Part shown: positions 1-12,299 of the stretch, in pieces
Layout: every line of letters starts with the position of its first letter
Position numbering within the stretch: position 1 is the stretch's first letter
Assembly (NCBI GenBank): GCA_027924645.1
Contig: BSBN01000860.1
Location: forward strand, 5,146,001-5,210,000
Reading direction: 5' to 3'
DNA length: 64,000 bases
Source: Cunninghamia lanceolata
Taxonomy: Eukaryota > Streptophyta > Pinopsida > Cupressales > Cupressaceae
Made by a program: the position numbers and the translations under genes
Notes under the pieces: generated by a model
What the model was told of the DNA's origin: nothing
Databases searched by the model: none
The model's input: only the letters and a program-made list of their open reading frames with translations

Positions 1-979
1 ATACCAAATTACAAGAAGACTCACTGCCTTAGGGCTCACTACCTTGGGGCTCATTGCCCAAAGAAATACTCAGTACAAGAATGGCTCACTGCCTAGAGAA
101 AGAAAGAAAGAAAGAAATAATGGTGGCTCATTGTCAATTTGAACTGCTATGATTGTATCTACACATGCATGGTTGCAACTCTAAAGAATGCTCAAAATAT
201 TGTCTCAAAACTCTTCATCTTGACTGCTTTGTTTTACTGATCTAATTTTACATCAAGCAAGATCTCTCTTCTTCTACTCTTGTCGTCTACTCTGCACTTT
301 CACATATTTCACACATTTTCATTCACATCTCATCCACCAAACACCGAATTCAATCATATATATCTGCAACAATCAAAATCTTCTTATTAGGTCGGCCTAA
401 TAAAGTGTACCATATAGTCATGCCTTATGCAGCTTGTCGGCCAAAATCATTTACCAAAATGCATAGTAGATCAAAACAACACTTGAATCATATTCACATA
501 TGTCAGTTCCATCCATATAATCACTTAGGATAAGATTACAAACAATAAAACTTATCGCACACACATCATATTGTCATGTCGACCTTAACCACAGACTGTC
601 ATTGGTTTAATTCAACTGTTAGACTACATCTTGTACTGCAGACCACAAAACTTGCTCAAATCCATATCAGAGACTCTTCGCATATCATAGATCATACCTT
701 CAGAACCGCAAAGAAAAATATTCTTTTGCGGTAGAATTCGGACTAGTGGAACACATGCTCTGTCACAGTCAAGTTCTGTTAGACTAAGTAGCAATACTTC
801 GGCGCCCATAACTACCTTTCTGGTGGAACTCAGAACTTGCAACTCTAGATTTGGATACTTCATATATGTGTTTATAACACCTCAAAACCGCATAACAAGA
901 TATACGACAACAAAGGAATGAGGACCAAAATAAATGAGTGTTCTACTCTGAATCACAATGTATTCTATTCTTCCAGAGT
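1..979 (-). repeat. LTR fragment of old element R1, left part
   Basis: Non-coding LTR sequence in the minus orientation. It resembles the LTRs of elements A and C: repeated GGCTCACTGCC-like words between 22 and 98, then CT-rich sequence, a 'tatatatctgca' stretch near 359 and a 'gtcggcc' word near 437. The start of the LTR lies outside the window. At 979 the sequence meets a CACTA-type end, and the LTR appears to resume at 56277. A 79-codon minus frame at 624-863 matches nothing I know and is probably accidental. The LTR assignment rests on word-level similarity, not a full alignment. Confidence 0.55.
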
Positions 980-1007
980 CACTACAACAAAACAAGCAAT
1001 TAGCACC
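980..1007 (+). repeat. CACTA-type terminal inverted repeat, left
   Basis: Begins CACTACAACAAAACAAGC and continues with ATTAGCACC. CACTA transposons start with the pentanucleotide CACTA, and the matching inverted end is at 56247-56276. The first 12 bases match exactly, then similarity is patchy. Confidence 0.6.
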
Positions 1008-1099
1008 TAAAATAGCACCAAAATTTAGTGCATTTCAATTCATGAATTGGACACTTTTGTCAGTGCCAAAATGCGTGTTCACTTTGGCACCGGGTTTAG

Positions 1100-1790
1100 G
1101 ATCAGATTTTGTTGCTTCCAGTTTGGCTTCCGATTTTGCTTCTGGTTTTGCTTCTTATATTGCTTCCAGGTTTGCTTCCAAGTTTTCTTCCAGTTTCACT
1201 TCCAGGTTTACTTTTGGTTTTGCTTCCAGTTTTGCTTCTGGTTTTTCTTCCAAGTTTGCTTCCAGCTTTGCTTCCAAATTTGCTTCCAGTTTTACTTCCA
1301 GTTTTGCTTCCAATATAATGTCGCTTGTTGCATCCAATTTTGCTTCCAGGTTTGCTTATGGTTTTGCTTCCAATTTTGCTTCCAGTTTTGCTTCCAATTT
1401 TGCTTCTGGTTTTTCTTCTAGTTTTACTTCTAATTTTGCTTCCAATTTTTCTTTCGGTTTTGCTTCCAATTTTGCTTCTAGTTTTGCTTCCAATTTTACT
1501 TCCAGTTTTGCTTCTGATTTTGCTTCCAATTTTGCTTCAATATAATGTCGCTTGTTGCTTCCAATTTTGCACCTTTTGTTGCTTCTAATATGACTACTAT
1601 TATTGCATCTTTTGTTGCTTCTAAAATTGCTTCCATTATTACTTCTTTGTTTGCTACATGAATTGCTTCTATTTTTGCTTCCTAGATAACGCCAAGTTTT
1701 GCTTATGGTTTGCTTCTAGTTTGGCTTCCATTGTTGCTTCCTTTTTTGCTTCTAAAAATGCTCCTTGTTTTGCTTACATTTATTAATTTA
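1100..1790 (+). repeat. 12-bp subterminal repeat array (TTTTGCTTCCAG type)
   Basis: Dozens of tandem and diverged copies of a 12-bp unit, consensus TTTTGCTTCCAG or TTTTGCTTCCAA, decaying towards 1790. Subterminal arrays of roughly 12-bp motifs bound by the element's own DNA-binding protein are typical of CACTA elements, and this one starts about 120 bp inside a CACTA end. Because 12 is a multiple of three, the array leaves several overlapping frames open (Phe-Ala-Ser or Leu-Leu-Pro repeats); these are not genes. Confidence 0.75.
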
Positions 1791-2206
1791 ATATTATTTT
1801 TTTTAGTTAAATAGTTGCTAAGGGGCAACACCCATTATATTGATAAACAAAAAGATTACATTATAGTTTTTGCATTTACCACCATCACCAAGTTTTCCTA
1901 CCATTCTTACTTGACCAAGCATCACTACCCTTCTGACCTTTCATAATACATATACCAATCCTTATACATTTGGGCTTACTTATACAAAATTGCCCAATAC
2001 AGAATAGAAAATAGGAAGAAAGACTAGATACTAAGACCATAACCACTACCTACTGGACACATAGGACTCCTTGTTCAATCTCCTTCTTCACGAGCATGCC
2101 TTGCCACCAAAACATGAGCTACCACTGGGCACTCTGTACTGCAAGCATGGTGAGTTGGACTATCTATTGCTTCTTCAAGGGAATGCTCATCCATCTCCAA
2201 CCAGTC
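1791..2206. other. AT-rich stretch, no gene seen
   Basis: Contains a small perfect hairpin around 1815-1832 (GTTGC, AAGGG loop region, GCAAC) and otherwise unremarkable sequence leading into the 3' end of the ORF2-type pseudogene. No LTR edge, polypurine tract or coding frame could be supported. Confidence 0.4.
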
Positions 2207-5200
2207 TTAACCTTCGCCCAACCCCCAAACTTGATCATCCTCAGGGATGCCAGCTAATTCCAAACCTTCTACTTCCATGTACCGCCTGACCCAGCCATCT
2301 TCAGTCATGCGCACTATTCCCGCCATCATGCCCAAATAATTGATGCTCCTTTCAATTTCACCCCACCTCTTCTCTAACTCAACTGGCCTAAGAGTTTGAA
2401 CAACTAGGAATTTTCTCACCTCTGCACCTCGTGTCTTGGACAAGTAGTAGTTTTGTACCAAGGGAGAGAGGAGATTATTGCCAACATTATCAAGGGCCGC
2501 ATCTATCTCTCCCAAAAGATAGTGTAGGAACAACTTCTGGCACAATAATTTTTCTTTGGCTTTGCCTACTCTCATATACAGAAGAACCTCCAAGAACTTG
2601 GCCATGATATCCGTGTTTACTCTGTAACAGTGAGTAGCCTTCAGAAATTCATCCCCCAACACCTTCTTTACTACCTGTTGATCATGATGTTAGTCATAAA
2701 CAAACATAGAATAAAAGTTACACATCAACCTTTACTCATCTTGAAAGATATGATGATTTCAAAGAATTCATGATCCCAAGTCTCTGTGGATTAGTTCTTA
2801 ATCGACTGACGTTACTCAGTGGTTGATGTGTGTTGTTGTTTTCCATTCAAGGGCCTTACGTTTACTCATCAGTAGGATTCTATTTCTGTAAAGATGCTAC
2901 ATAGAAGGTTATTCTACATAGTATATTTCTTCAAATGATGTGTCTATGCTCAAATCTTTGCATGATATTTATCAATTGTGCATGCTTTAACTTCAAATAT
3001 GCTATAAATCTTCAAGTATCTACGAGATGTCTGCATATTTCATGTATATTTGCTTCTGATTATCTATTATTTGCAATTGTGATGGTGAATTGTTCTGAAA
3101 TTAAGAAAATGTAAAAGAATACTTCAAATTATGATGAATCTTCAGCTATTGAGTCACATACACACTTGATACTGTCATTAGGAGAAGAAATCAAACCATA
3201 TTTTCACTAGGATTTTCCACAGCTAGATACAGATGATGCAAACTTCAAAGGATGAGGAATGAAGACAATATATGCAGACTGATGAGCACTCCAAGGGATG
3301 CAACAAATCAAAGCATATATCAAGAATTCAGACACAGATTACTCAGAATTTATGATGATTTGTAATCAAATTGGTCTTCTCTTTCATTAAGTATGCAAAA
3401 ATATGTATGTTCACAATAACTTTGAAATAGGCCCTAATATTTCAACAAACAAATTTCAATTAAGCTTCAAATGTTTAAAACAAGGCATCCCTGCACCTTT
3501 CATAGAATAAGGTGAGGGAGCGGCTACACATGATCTATGATCAAGATTAATCTATTAAGATCAATGGTGCATACTCCTTTTGACTTGGTCAACCATTGTC
3601 TCGTGGCACAGGTTTCCAGTTGGCAACCATCCAGGTAACTTATTTTCTTCTAAGTACCTGATACATGTATTTCCCTTTGTGGCGCATCTTCATCTACTCA
3701 TCAGGTTATTCTTCTTCATCATCATGATCATCATGATCATCGCTTTCCGTGTCATCATCATCCTGATGGATGTCTCCCTATATATGGACCTGCATTATTG
3801 TCCTGATATTTTCATATGCTTCCACTACTCTTTCAACTTCTCCGCCATCTTGAGTTTTGGCTTTGCTGATGGCATGCTTATGTGCTTGGAATTTATCCCT
3901 GAGGATCTCCAATTTATTCTTCCTGCTACTCAACGTTTCATTGTAGTTCTCCACCCTAACCTTGATCCTCATGATCTTGTTCATTGCTTCTCTGTTAGGT
4001 GGTTGAGAGGGTCATCATCCATCAGCTGGAAGTTATTATGTAGAGCTTTTATGGCAAAGTCTGCATCTTGATTTTCAATTTTCCCTTCTACTTTCCCTTC
4101 TAAAGCCTCCAGGATTTCTACTTCAAATGACATCATGCTGTGCAATTTTGCACTGATATCTCTTAGTTTATGGTTGTACCTCTTCAATACATCACATTCA
4201 AATCTGATGTCCTTGTACCAAATATCCACCAGCATGGCAGTGTTATTATCTAGCACCTGGTTGTTTATTAGAACCTGAGGATTAATCCTCTTTATTTCAC
4301 TCAAATCACTCAAGGTTTTCTCCAACTGAAATGACCTTCTTCCGGTCTCCATCTGTAATTTATCTACTTTTCTCCTTGAGATGCTCAGAGAATTCCACCT
4401 CTGCAAAGAGGCTTTTACTACTTCAGCTCCTGTGAGTTCAGACGACATCCACTTCCTCATAATTACTGACTCATGCTTCATGAAATCTAATTTGTTAACC
4501 TCTTCTTGAGAAATTGCAGTCAATGGGACTGCCTGATTTGATACTATATTGTCAGGGTTAATCAACCCTTTTATGTATGCATGCAGCTAAGCAATGTGCT
4601 CTTTATGCTGCTTATTCTTCTCCTTTTCTTTCTTCACCCTTTGGGTTAAAGAATCTATTATATCCTTCCCTTCCTGACCTTCTTGGTCTTCATTGGCAAA
4701 CCCAAAGTCAACTGTGCTAATCTAGAATTCCTCCAGGGTGATCTTGCCTTTCTCTTTTTCAACAATAGGAAGTGCTACCTGGGCAGTCCTTCTACCTGTA
4801 GCAGGATCTCTTCTTATTGCAGATGTTATTCTGGCTTTCCTCTTTGGCTTCATGATGGTTTCCGAGAACAATGTTGAAATATCAAATTCCTGAATCTCTA
4901 AACCTGATTCCGTACCTATTTCTTTTCTAGCCATTGAGGTATTTGGTCTCCGGATCCTTGATGTCCATCATGATCATGTCCGTCATGATCATGTCTACCC
5001 CGATCTCCAACATTTGTCTCGATTCTTGATGGAGAGGGTGATTTTCTCTTTTCTTCCTCATGATACTCTTCATGAGGGGGATCTTATGGTACTTCCTCCT
5101 ATTGAGGAACTTCTTCTTGTGGAGGAGGATCATGTTGTGTATCTGCATGCTGATCCTGGACCTGATCATTTACTTCCTCCTTTTGTGTCTCATCCACTTT

Positions 5201-8051
5201 AGTAATTTCCTCATCTAAGGCACATTTGTATCTATGGTTATCATTGTATTCGAACTAGGTGCATCTATCTGATCCTGGATCACATTATGATCCGCACCTG
5301 ATATATCTACCTCTTGGGTCTTTAGGTCCTCATGACCTGATATTTCTTTATCACCTAAGGTTTCTTGAGTCCCGAGGTATCATCAGTTGATGTATCTTTA
5401 TCCTCCTCACCCTTTTGTTGGACTTCTACTATTTTGGGCTCAGCAGGTATTTCTTGTTGCTGACCCATATCTGGAGTGCTGCTTTCTGTTTTTGACAGCC
5501 TGATCTCCTCAACATTTTTGGTTCTCTCAGGTGCACCTGCTTGATGTTCAGGATGTGTTACATCCTCCCTGTATGTTAAATCTATCACCTCAGGGCTAGT
5601 CACCTGATCAACTAACTTATCAAGCCCTATTTGTTGGGATGCCTTCTCTGGGCTGTTCTCTTTTTCCTGTTCCACTTGCTTCAAATCTTCTAATACCGCC
5701 ATCTATACTGATGGGGTTCCTTGTGGAGTTATGCGAGTACTTGAAGCAAGGGTCTCCATTTGCTGAGAGGTCACATTTTCTACCACCTCATCATCTGATA
5801 AGTCCACAGTCTCCTCTAGTGAGACAGGACCACTTTGACCTGCTACAGTGGTTTCTTTGGCTTGCTCTTTGGCCTTCTCGGTCTTAAACTGGATAATGGT
5901 AGGAAGTGGCACATCATGTTGCAATTCTTTTCTAAACACTTCACTACCTACTCCCCTTAATATTATAGGGTCATGTCTTATTTCACCCCTCATTGAGGTT
6001 CTCTTCCTTTTAGGTGGTGATGCCACTAGGGGTGCTTTCCTCTTTCTTGTGACCCTCATGGAGTAATCTTCTGCATGCTCTTTAGTCAATGGCTCTTCCT
6101 TAATAAGGATATCCTCCTCCACATTCTGTTGTGAGGTTTGGCCCTTATTTGGCACTCCTGCAGTCCCTACAGCTGGCCTTTGGATTCTTTTTGTTCCTGG
6201 TTCATCTACCAAAGGCTGTGCAGATAAGGCTGATGCCTGTCCTGATGCAGATGCACCTTCAGCTCGTATATCAACTCTTTCAATTATTACCCCATTAGGC
6301 TCACTATCATTCTTCTTCTTTTTAGGGGGTCTTTTGCTTTGTTCTTGAGGTGGCAACCTTTCTCCTTTAGATTTCCTCTTCTCAACGAGAAAATCATCAT
6401 ATTCTTCATCTGAAATCTCCTGCCTTTTCCTCTTGTTGTCTACTGTGACTGCTACACCCTTCTTCTTGAGGATACTTATTTGTTCATCCACCCATGCTTG
6501 GGTCAACCACAGTACCCCACCTATAAACTGATCTAATGAAATATCTTCAAGTTGCGTTAGGTCAAGGGCTGAAATGGTGTCATTATACACCCATTTATCT
6601 TCATATTCATTAGATATGGTCTTTCCATTATCCTTCTTTAATTGTGCAGGCACTGGAATGTAATCAAATGTCCTAATCTGATTGAGGGTGAGCCTATGAT
6701 ATTTTCTTCTTCTGACCTTAGCCTCATCCTCACAGTCTATCCAGAAATCTTCTAAGTGTTTCTGATGAATGGGCTTCCCCATGATCTTTTGCATTCTTCC
6801 ATAGGGGTCATATGACCTTGCCAATGGAAATGGTTGTAGGTTCATCATGTTCAGACTGGCTATGACCTTCTTTATGTCATCAGACTCAGGGCATATATAC
6901 CACCCTATAGTAACTGGAAACAAAACTGGAGGAATCTTGTCGTTTTCTTTATATGTATTCAGTATTGTTGATACCTGTCTCAAAAATTCCATCAAGACTA
7001 CCCCATCAGTAGGGTACCTGGGAAGCATCAACGACTGTCCCTCAAAGCCTTCTATTCTAATGTAGGAAAATGTGGCAAATTGGATAAACCAGGCACCATG
7101 CCTGTATATTACTTCCTAAGCTTCCATGCTCAGTCTTTTGGTTCTGTCCTCCTCCATTGTTCTGACTAGATGCATAGAAAATGCATCATTCACTAATTTG
7201 TAATCAGGGAGATAATTGGCCCTCTGCAACTAAGGGTAATGATCCCATATGTGGGCATCATTCAAATTGCCACCAATCTTTCCAACTGTAGTAAGTGCAT
7301 CAAATGTACCCTTGTAAGCACATGAATATACAATATATGAAGTCATATAAAATGAACACTCCAGGCCTCCTAGGTTCATCAGTTGTTCATCTAGGGCATC
7401 ACTAATGATTTTAGCCCATAATGGCTTGTTATCTGTGTAAATGCACATCATGATAATCCCATACATCTAATCCTTGAAACCCCTAGCAGTAGGCTGGCCT
7501 GTCACTCTGCTGAGTAAGGCGATCATATACTGATACTCATCATCAAAATCAAACTTGTACAAGTGCACTGGTAATTTGGCAGAGGCAGTGTAAGGGCTAT
7601 TCTTTGACCTCCATTGATAAATCCTCTTTCTTGTAGTCTTCTTGTTATTTTCATATTCAATCTCCAGTTTCTTCAGATCCATACTGACTACCTTATTTCC
7701 CAATGGAAGATTGAAAGTAGTTGCAATTCCTTTGATGGACAAATCTGTCTAAACTGTACCATGTTTTTCCACTTTCCTTGTCTGTGGGTTGTAGTTTCTG
7801 GCACATTCTATTACCAACTCTGGAGCTTCCATGGAATATGGAAATCCAGCTGCATATCACATTTCTGATACAAAAATGACATCTAGCAGTGTACTTTCTT
7901 TGTCATTATGCCTGGATGACCATGCCACCAAATCTGTGTTTCCCTAGTGTGTATCTCCAATGACACCATACTTGAACTGCACTCCTTCAAGCTGAGCAAA
8001 CATAGGTTTAATAAATTCAGCTTCGAACTTGTTTCTCCTGGCATCTACCAT
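2207..8051 (-). pseudogene. ORF2-type retroelement protein, decayed copy D
   Basis: A long minus-strand gene broken into consecutive frames. It runs from an ATG at 8051, preceded by an intron-like acceptor (TTCATTGCAG then GGATCC), through 7742-7230, 7031-5703 (442 codons), 5702-5355, 5169-4722 and 4565-3778, with a last piece at about 2680-2207 after another acceptor-like AACAG. The architecture matches the intact 1,044-residue ORF2 of element C: a globular N-terminal part, a Lys/Arg/Glu-rich middle with basic clusters such as RPPKKKKND, and a helical coiled-coil C-terminal part. No protease, integrase or reverse transcriptase motif is visible, and function is unknown. Stops near 7466, 7230 and 5702 and frame changes show it is dead. 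I could not find its LTRs. Confidence 0.55.
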
Positions 8052-8259
8052 GGATCCCTGCAATGAACACAACTAGTCTTAACATTTGATACTCATATGC
8101 ATGCATACAGATTATACATTTACAGCATCATGCATATTATACTTGTTAATTTCTATTTCATCATGATATGCATAATTAGAGCTGCAAGCCACATGGAAAA
8201 TATACTACCTGGACATGCAGAAAATGACAACAGGAGGGTTTTTAATTACTCACCTGATA

Positions 8260-9250
8260 ACGCTTATCTCTTGAGTTAGGCTAATGATTTTAGGAAAGGG
8301 GTTCAAATACCGGCGATGATCACGTGTTCTGTTCTGCTGCAAGCTGTATGTGTCCACAGGTAGTTCGTACGAGGGTTTGAACCTCTACAACTGTAAATTC
8401 TCATTTCTTCGCAAGGTAAATGCATAATGGCCTTAAAAAGTCACTTTTAAACTCATTTATCAGGTCAATTAGGGAAAATTAGATTAAATTGATCACAACC
8501 ATTGATCTTCTGTCATTAATCTATGGATGTTGCCAGGTGTTTGAATCGTGTTTGCAATCGGCGGGAATCTACCTACTGCATTTATGGCCATTTAATGTCA
8601 TGAGGCAAGATGAGGGGGGTGATCTTCCGAAGATCAGGTGATATTCATAATATCAGGTGATATTGGGAATATGACCCCCTCCTTGTAATATGACTTTCCG
8701 CCTTTGAGCAGGAAAACTGATGTCAATGGATCAGGTGATACTGAGAATATCGGGTGATATTTGGAATATCGGGTCATGTTTAAAATGTCGAGTGATATTC
8801 AAAAGATGACCCCTTAAAACTAAAGTGACCCCCTTTTGAAAGATCAGGATGACATCATTGTCATGTTATGGAAAATGGGTGATCATTGGAAATATACCTC
8901 CGCGAGGTAAAAAGGATGATGATGTCATCATTAGGGTGATTTTCGACGTCATCGATTAGGATATTAGCTCTGGGGTGATATTTTATGATAGGGTGATATT
9001 TGGAATATCAGGTGATAAAATTGGATCAGGGTGATCTTACTTAAGATGACTGATGTTAAGGAATATGACCCCCCTAGAATATCAATTTTGACCAGAACTT
9101 TGACTTGCAATAACTTTCGTTCCCTAAGGATTTTCAGGGTGATCCAAAAGGCAAACCTGCATGAAATTTTGTACTCTTTCCAACCATGAGGTTATTGATA
9201 TGAAATATTAACTTTGACAAACTAACCTCATCATGATGACTTACCCAGCC
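8260..9250. repeat. Degenerate GGTGATATT/GAATATC repeat region
   Basis: No gene. Between about 8630 and 9070 the words GGTGATATT, GAATATC, ATGACCCCC and 'atcaggtga' recur many times at irregular spacing of roughly 20-60 bp. It may be a diverged minisatellite or the leader of the adjacent ORF2-type element. Confidence 0.45.
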
Positions 9251-9836
9251 CCTTCATGCAGGATCACCTATATGACTTACTTTTACCAGACCGCCGAAAA
9301 GCAGAAAAACCAAGAACAAGCCAAACAGAAAGTTGGGTCCCTATTTTGTCAAGTCAAAATGGGGCATGTTGTTTAACCACACAAAACTACCCAAAACACC
9401 AAGGGATGTTTGGACACAAGAATAACTTTGAGATTTTGTCAGTCACCTCCCCTCAGAATGTCATTTGTTGCTTCGTGGATTCCAAACATATCGGTGTGTC
9501 CATGGCTTCGGGCTCCAACAGCTTGTAGAAACAAAGTGAGAAAAGAGAGAAAGGTATGGCTCTCTTGCAATCCCTGCCCATATTTGAAGTGGCACTTTAT
9601 TAATGATAAGTAGGTTGGCAAGAGTGTATCATCCACATGAGCCCACAGATATACAGATCTTGAAGCTATTAAAATTGAGAGTTTTAACAGCCCAACATCA
9701 TGCTTTTCTGCCAGTAGTACCGTACCTTGATGACTTACTAATTATTCACCTACAAGCGGTATCACTCCACCCTTGCCAAATTAAATTACCAGTTCAAATG
9801 ATGATTCAATGATGTCACCAAATGAATTAATTCTGG

Positions 9837-10025
9837 GTACTTTCTGTCGCTACCTTTGCCAACTCATTGGCCACTAAGTTGCCTTCTCTATACACGTGGC
9901 TCAATCTGTAGTCTTCAAATCCATCCAGCATTTGTCTGATGGGCCACAGCCATTGGCCTAAAATCTAGTTTGAAGTATTATTTTGCCTGATTGCATTAAT
10001 TGTGATGAGTGAATCTCCTTCCAAA
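9837..10025 (-). pseudogene. RNase H domain remnant, probably from a LINE
   Basis: On the minus strand one frame reads EGDSLITINAIRQ, then after a stop GQWLWPIRQML, and ends SHVYREGNLVANELAKVA. This is the C-terminal half of the plant RNase H-like domain (Pfam RVT_3 type) found at the end of plant LINE pol proteins and in some host proteins. The acidic 'EGDS' and the 'SHVYREGN..AN.LA' block are the family hallmarks. It has an internal stop and no reverse transcriptase upstream, so it is a truncated relic. The adjoining 9251-9836 looks non-coding and may be its 3' tail. Confidence 0.6.
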
Positions 10026-10369
10026 TGGAATTAATTTAATATGTTTTATTTCAATTTAATTAGTTAAATATATCATGCCTCTTAAATAACTCATATGATT
10101 ATAGAGTAAGTAATTTAATTATTTAACTCATATGATTATATAACAAGATAATTATTATAACATGATCATCATCTATAATTAAAACAAGTGAGTCAAATAT
10201 CTATAATTTAATTGAATTTGACAACATCCATCCTAAGCAGTAAATTAAAATCATCATACGTAATAAATATCCATCCAAAAATCATCGACCACTTTCAATA
10301 TATATAAATTGACAAGTCAATACTGATAAGATCATCATCATATATAACTAAAACAAGTGAAAGTCAAAT
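10026..10369. other. AT-rich intergenic sequence
   Basis: Very AT-rich with the words 'catatgattata' and 'atcatcat' recurring. No coding potential or element edge was recognised. Confidence 0.4.
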
Positions 10370-10610
10370 ATGCTAGTAGATCAATAACATGTCAAAATGA
10401 TACATGTCCAACAGTCGACATAAGTCAAAATGATACATGTAAAAATGATATAAGTAAAAATGATAAATTATGTAACTCAAAATGATACAAGTCAAGATGA
10501 TACATGTCCAAATGATATAAGCCAAAACGATACATAAATTTATGATACAACTCATTAATATGGTACTACAGGCCGTGAAAATGATACATATGATAGTAAC
10601 CATGAAAAGA
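10370..10610. repeat. Degenerate tandem repeat (AAAATGATACATGTC type)
   Basis: About ten imperfect copies of a unit of roughly 18-21 bp built on 'aagtcaaaatgatacatgt' with point changes and length variation. The minus-strand frame across it is an artefact of the repeat. Confidence 0.65.
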
Positions 10611-10687
10611 GGCATCATAACGATATATTAGCAATGATCCATGATGCAGTCTATATGATCATGAATGTCACTAGCTACTACCAGCAA

Positions 10688-10800
10688 TTGCCTCATCATC
10701 ATCATCATCACCATCGTGATCATCATCATCATGATCATCATCGTCGTCATCATCATCGTCATTGGCCTCAGTGTCTTTTGTATTTGTGTCATCATCATCC
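10688..10800. repeat. CAT/ATC trinucleotide-rich microsatellite
   Basis: An interrupted (CAT)n tract with CGT and GAT variants. It generates spurious poly-His, poly-Ile and poly-Asp frames on both strands. From 10801 to 11447 only AT-rich non-coding sequence is seen. Confidence 0.75.
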
Positions 10801-11447
10801 TTTGCCATGTGATCTGTACCAAAACCAACATAATTTGGATCTATATCATGAGGATCATCTTGATCTTCTGGAAGACCCATGTTTTGCAAAAAAAAACATT
10901 TAAAATGAAAAGTTTTTATTTATTTCATGCAATAATTTATTTTTTTGTTGTATATCTAATATTACAACATATGAAATGAAACCATAATCATATTACATCA
11001 TATCAAAGTGCACATACCATAATAAAATTTCAAAAAAGTTACAGCTAATATGTCATTCCAATGATGTAAAACATACAACAATTCTAATAAACGTTAGTAA
11101 AGATCATAAAAAAGTTGTTATACAGTTTAACTATCAACTGTAAATTCTATTACATAACCTTAAGTGCCACAAATTGCTTCATCCATGTATGTTCTTTTTC
11201 AATATTAAACTAATAACCTGGATTAGACAAAAACATTAAAGAGTTTTTAAGTGGCAGTTGATTAAATTCTCTTACATGTCATTAAGGTTCATGCACAGTT
11301 TTTTTTCAATAATTATTTATGTCGAGGTTCATGAGTAACCTTAAGATAAAGGTCTATTTTCTTTGAAAAAAAAAATGAAGTTAGCAATATGTTATCCGAC
11401 CGATTTTACAAAGAAAAAATGTTAGCCCTATTCCCGCTCACATGTCT

Positions 11448-12275
11448 TCAATGTGAGCGGGAATAGGGAAAATTTGGGGATTTAGAAAGAAAGATAAAGT
11501 TTAGGGTCTCTTCAAGATAGACAGCACGGGAAAGGAAGTCAACCATGCACACATAATGATCTACTGTAGGTGTAATGCAATAAGGGTTACAAATGTGATT
11601 GAAGTATGTACAACTCTCATCCACTAAACTTGCATGGCTGCATGCACCTAGAATACAAGAAAAGCTTACAATGTTAGGATATGTTACAAAGTGCTTAATT
11701 AATTCAAAGATTTTGAGAGTGTCCTTGCAAAATCCATTTTGTGCATATCTTGCAATCATTGCATTCCATGAGATGACATCTCTTTGAGGAATTCTGTCAA
11801 ATAGTTCACGTTTTTTGTCTATGATTCCATATTTTGTGCATATCTTGCAATCATTGCAGTCCATGAGACCACATTTCTTTGAGGCATTCTGTCAAACAGT
11901 TCACGTGCCTTGTCTATGCTTCCACATTCTGCATACATGTCTAACAGAGCAGTTGCAACTACAACATATGACAAAATTCCTCTATCCTTTATGTATTGAT
12001 GGATGTCCATACCCTATTCCAAAGCTCCCATTTTGACACAGGTAGGGAGGATGTTGGCAAAGGTTGTGGAATTTGGCTTTACACTAGCCAATTGCATTTG
12101 CTTTAAAATTTCTAAAGCCTTTTCAACAAATCCATTTTGTGCATATCATGCAGTCATTGCAGTCCATGAGACCACATTTCTTTGAGGCATTATGTCAAAC
12201 AGTTAACGTGCCTTGTCTATGCTTCCACATTTTGCATACATGTCTAATAGGGTAGTTGCAACTACAACATCTAAC
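11448..12275 (-). pseudogene. Pentatricopeptide repeat (PPR) protein fragment, PLS class
   Basis: The minus strand carries several PPR units in two broken frames. Clear motifs are LLDMYAECGSIDKARELFDR, MPQRNVVSWTAMIARYAQN, FVEKALEILKQMQLASVKPN and, in the downstream frame, DVISWNAMIARYAQNGF, SFSCILGACSHASLVDE and VDHYVCMVDFL. These are typical of plant organelle RNA-editing PPR proteins of the PLS subclass. There is no start, no E/DYW tail and no targeting peptide; stops and frame changes occur within about 830 bp. It is a dispersed pseudogene fragment, probably carried along by transposition or left by retroduplication. Confidence 0.8.
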
Positions 12276-12299
12276 AAAGGAGGACTTAGGCATTCAGAA

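Noticed and set aside
624..863. 79-codon minus frame with normal-looking composition
   Set aside because: No recognisable motif, lies in LTR-like sequence and has no flanking exon or regulatory support.
958..1588. Several overlapping plus-strand frames rich in Phe-Ala-Ser, Leu-Leu-Pro or Phe-Cys-Phe
   Set aside because: All are translations of the 12-bp tandem array. A period divisible by three keeps multiple frames open; composition is not protein-like.
10634..10979. Poly-His, poly-Asp and poly-Ile frames
   Set aside because: Products of the CAT-type trinucleotide repeat on both strands.
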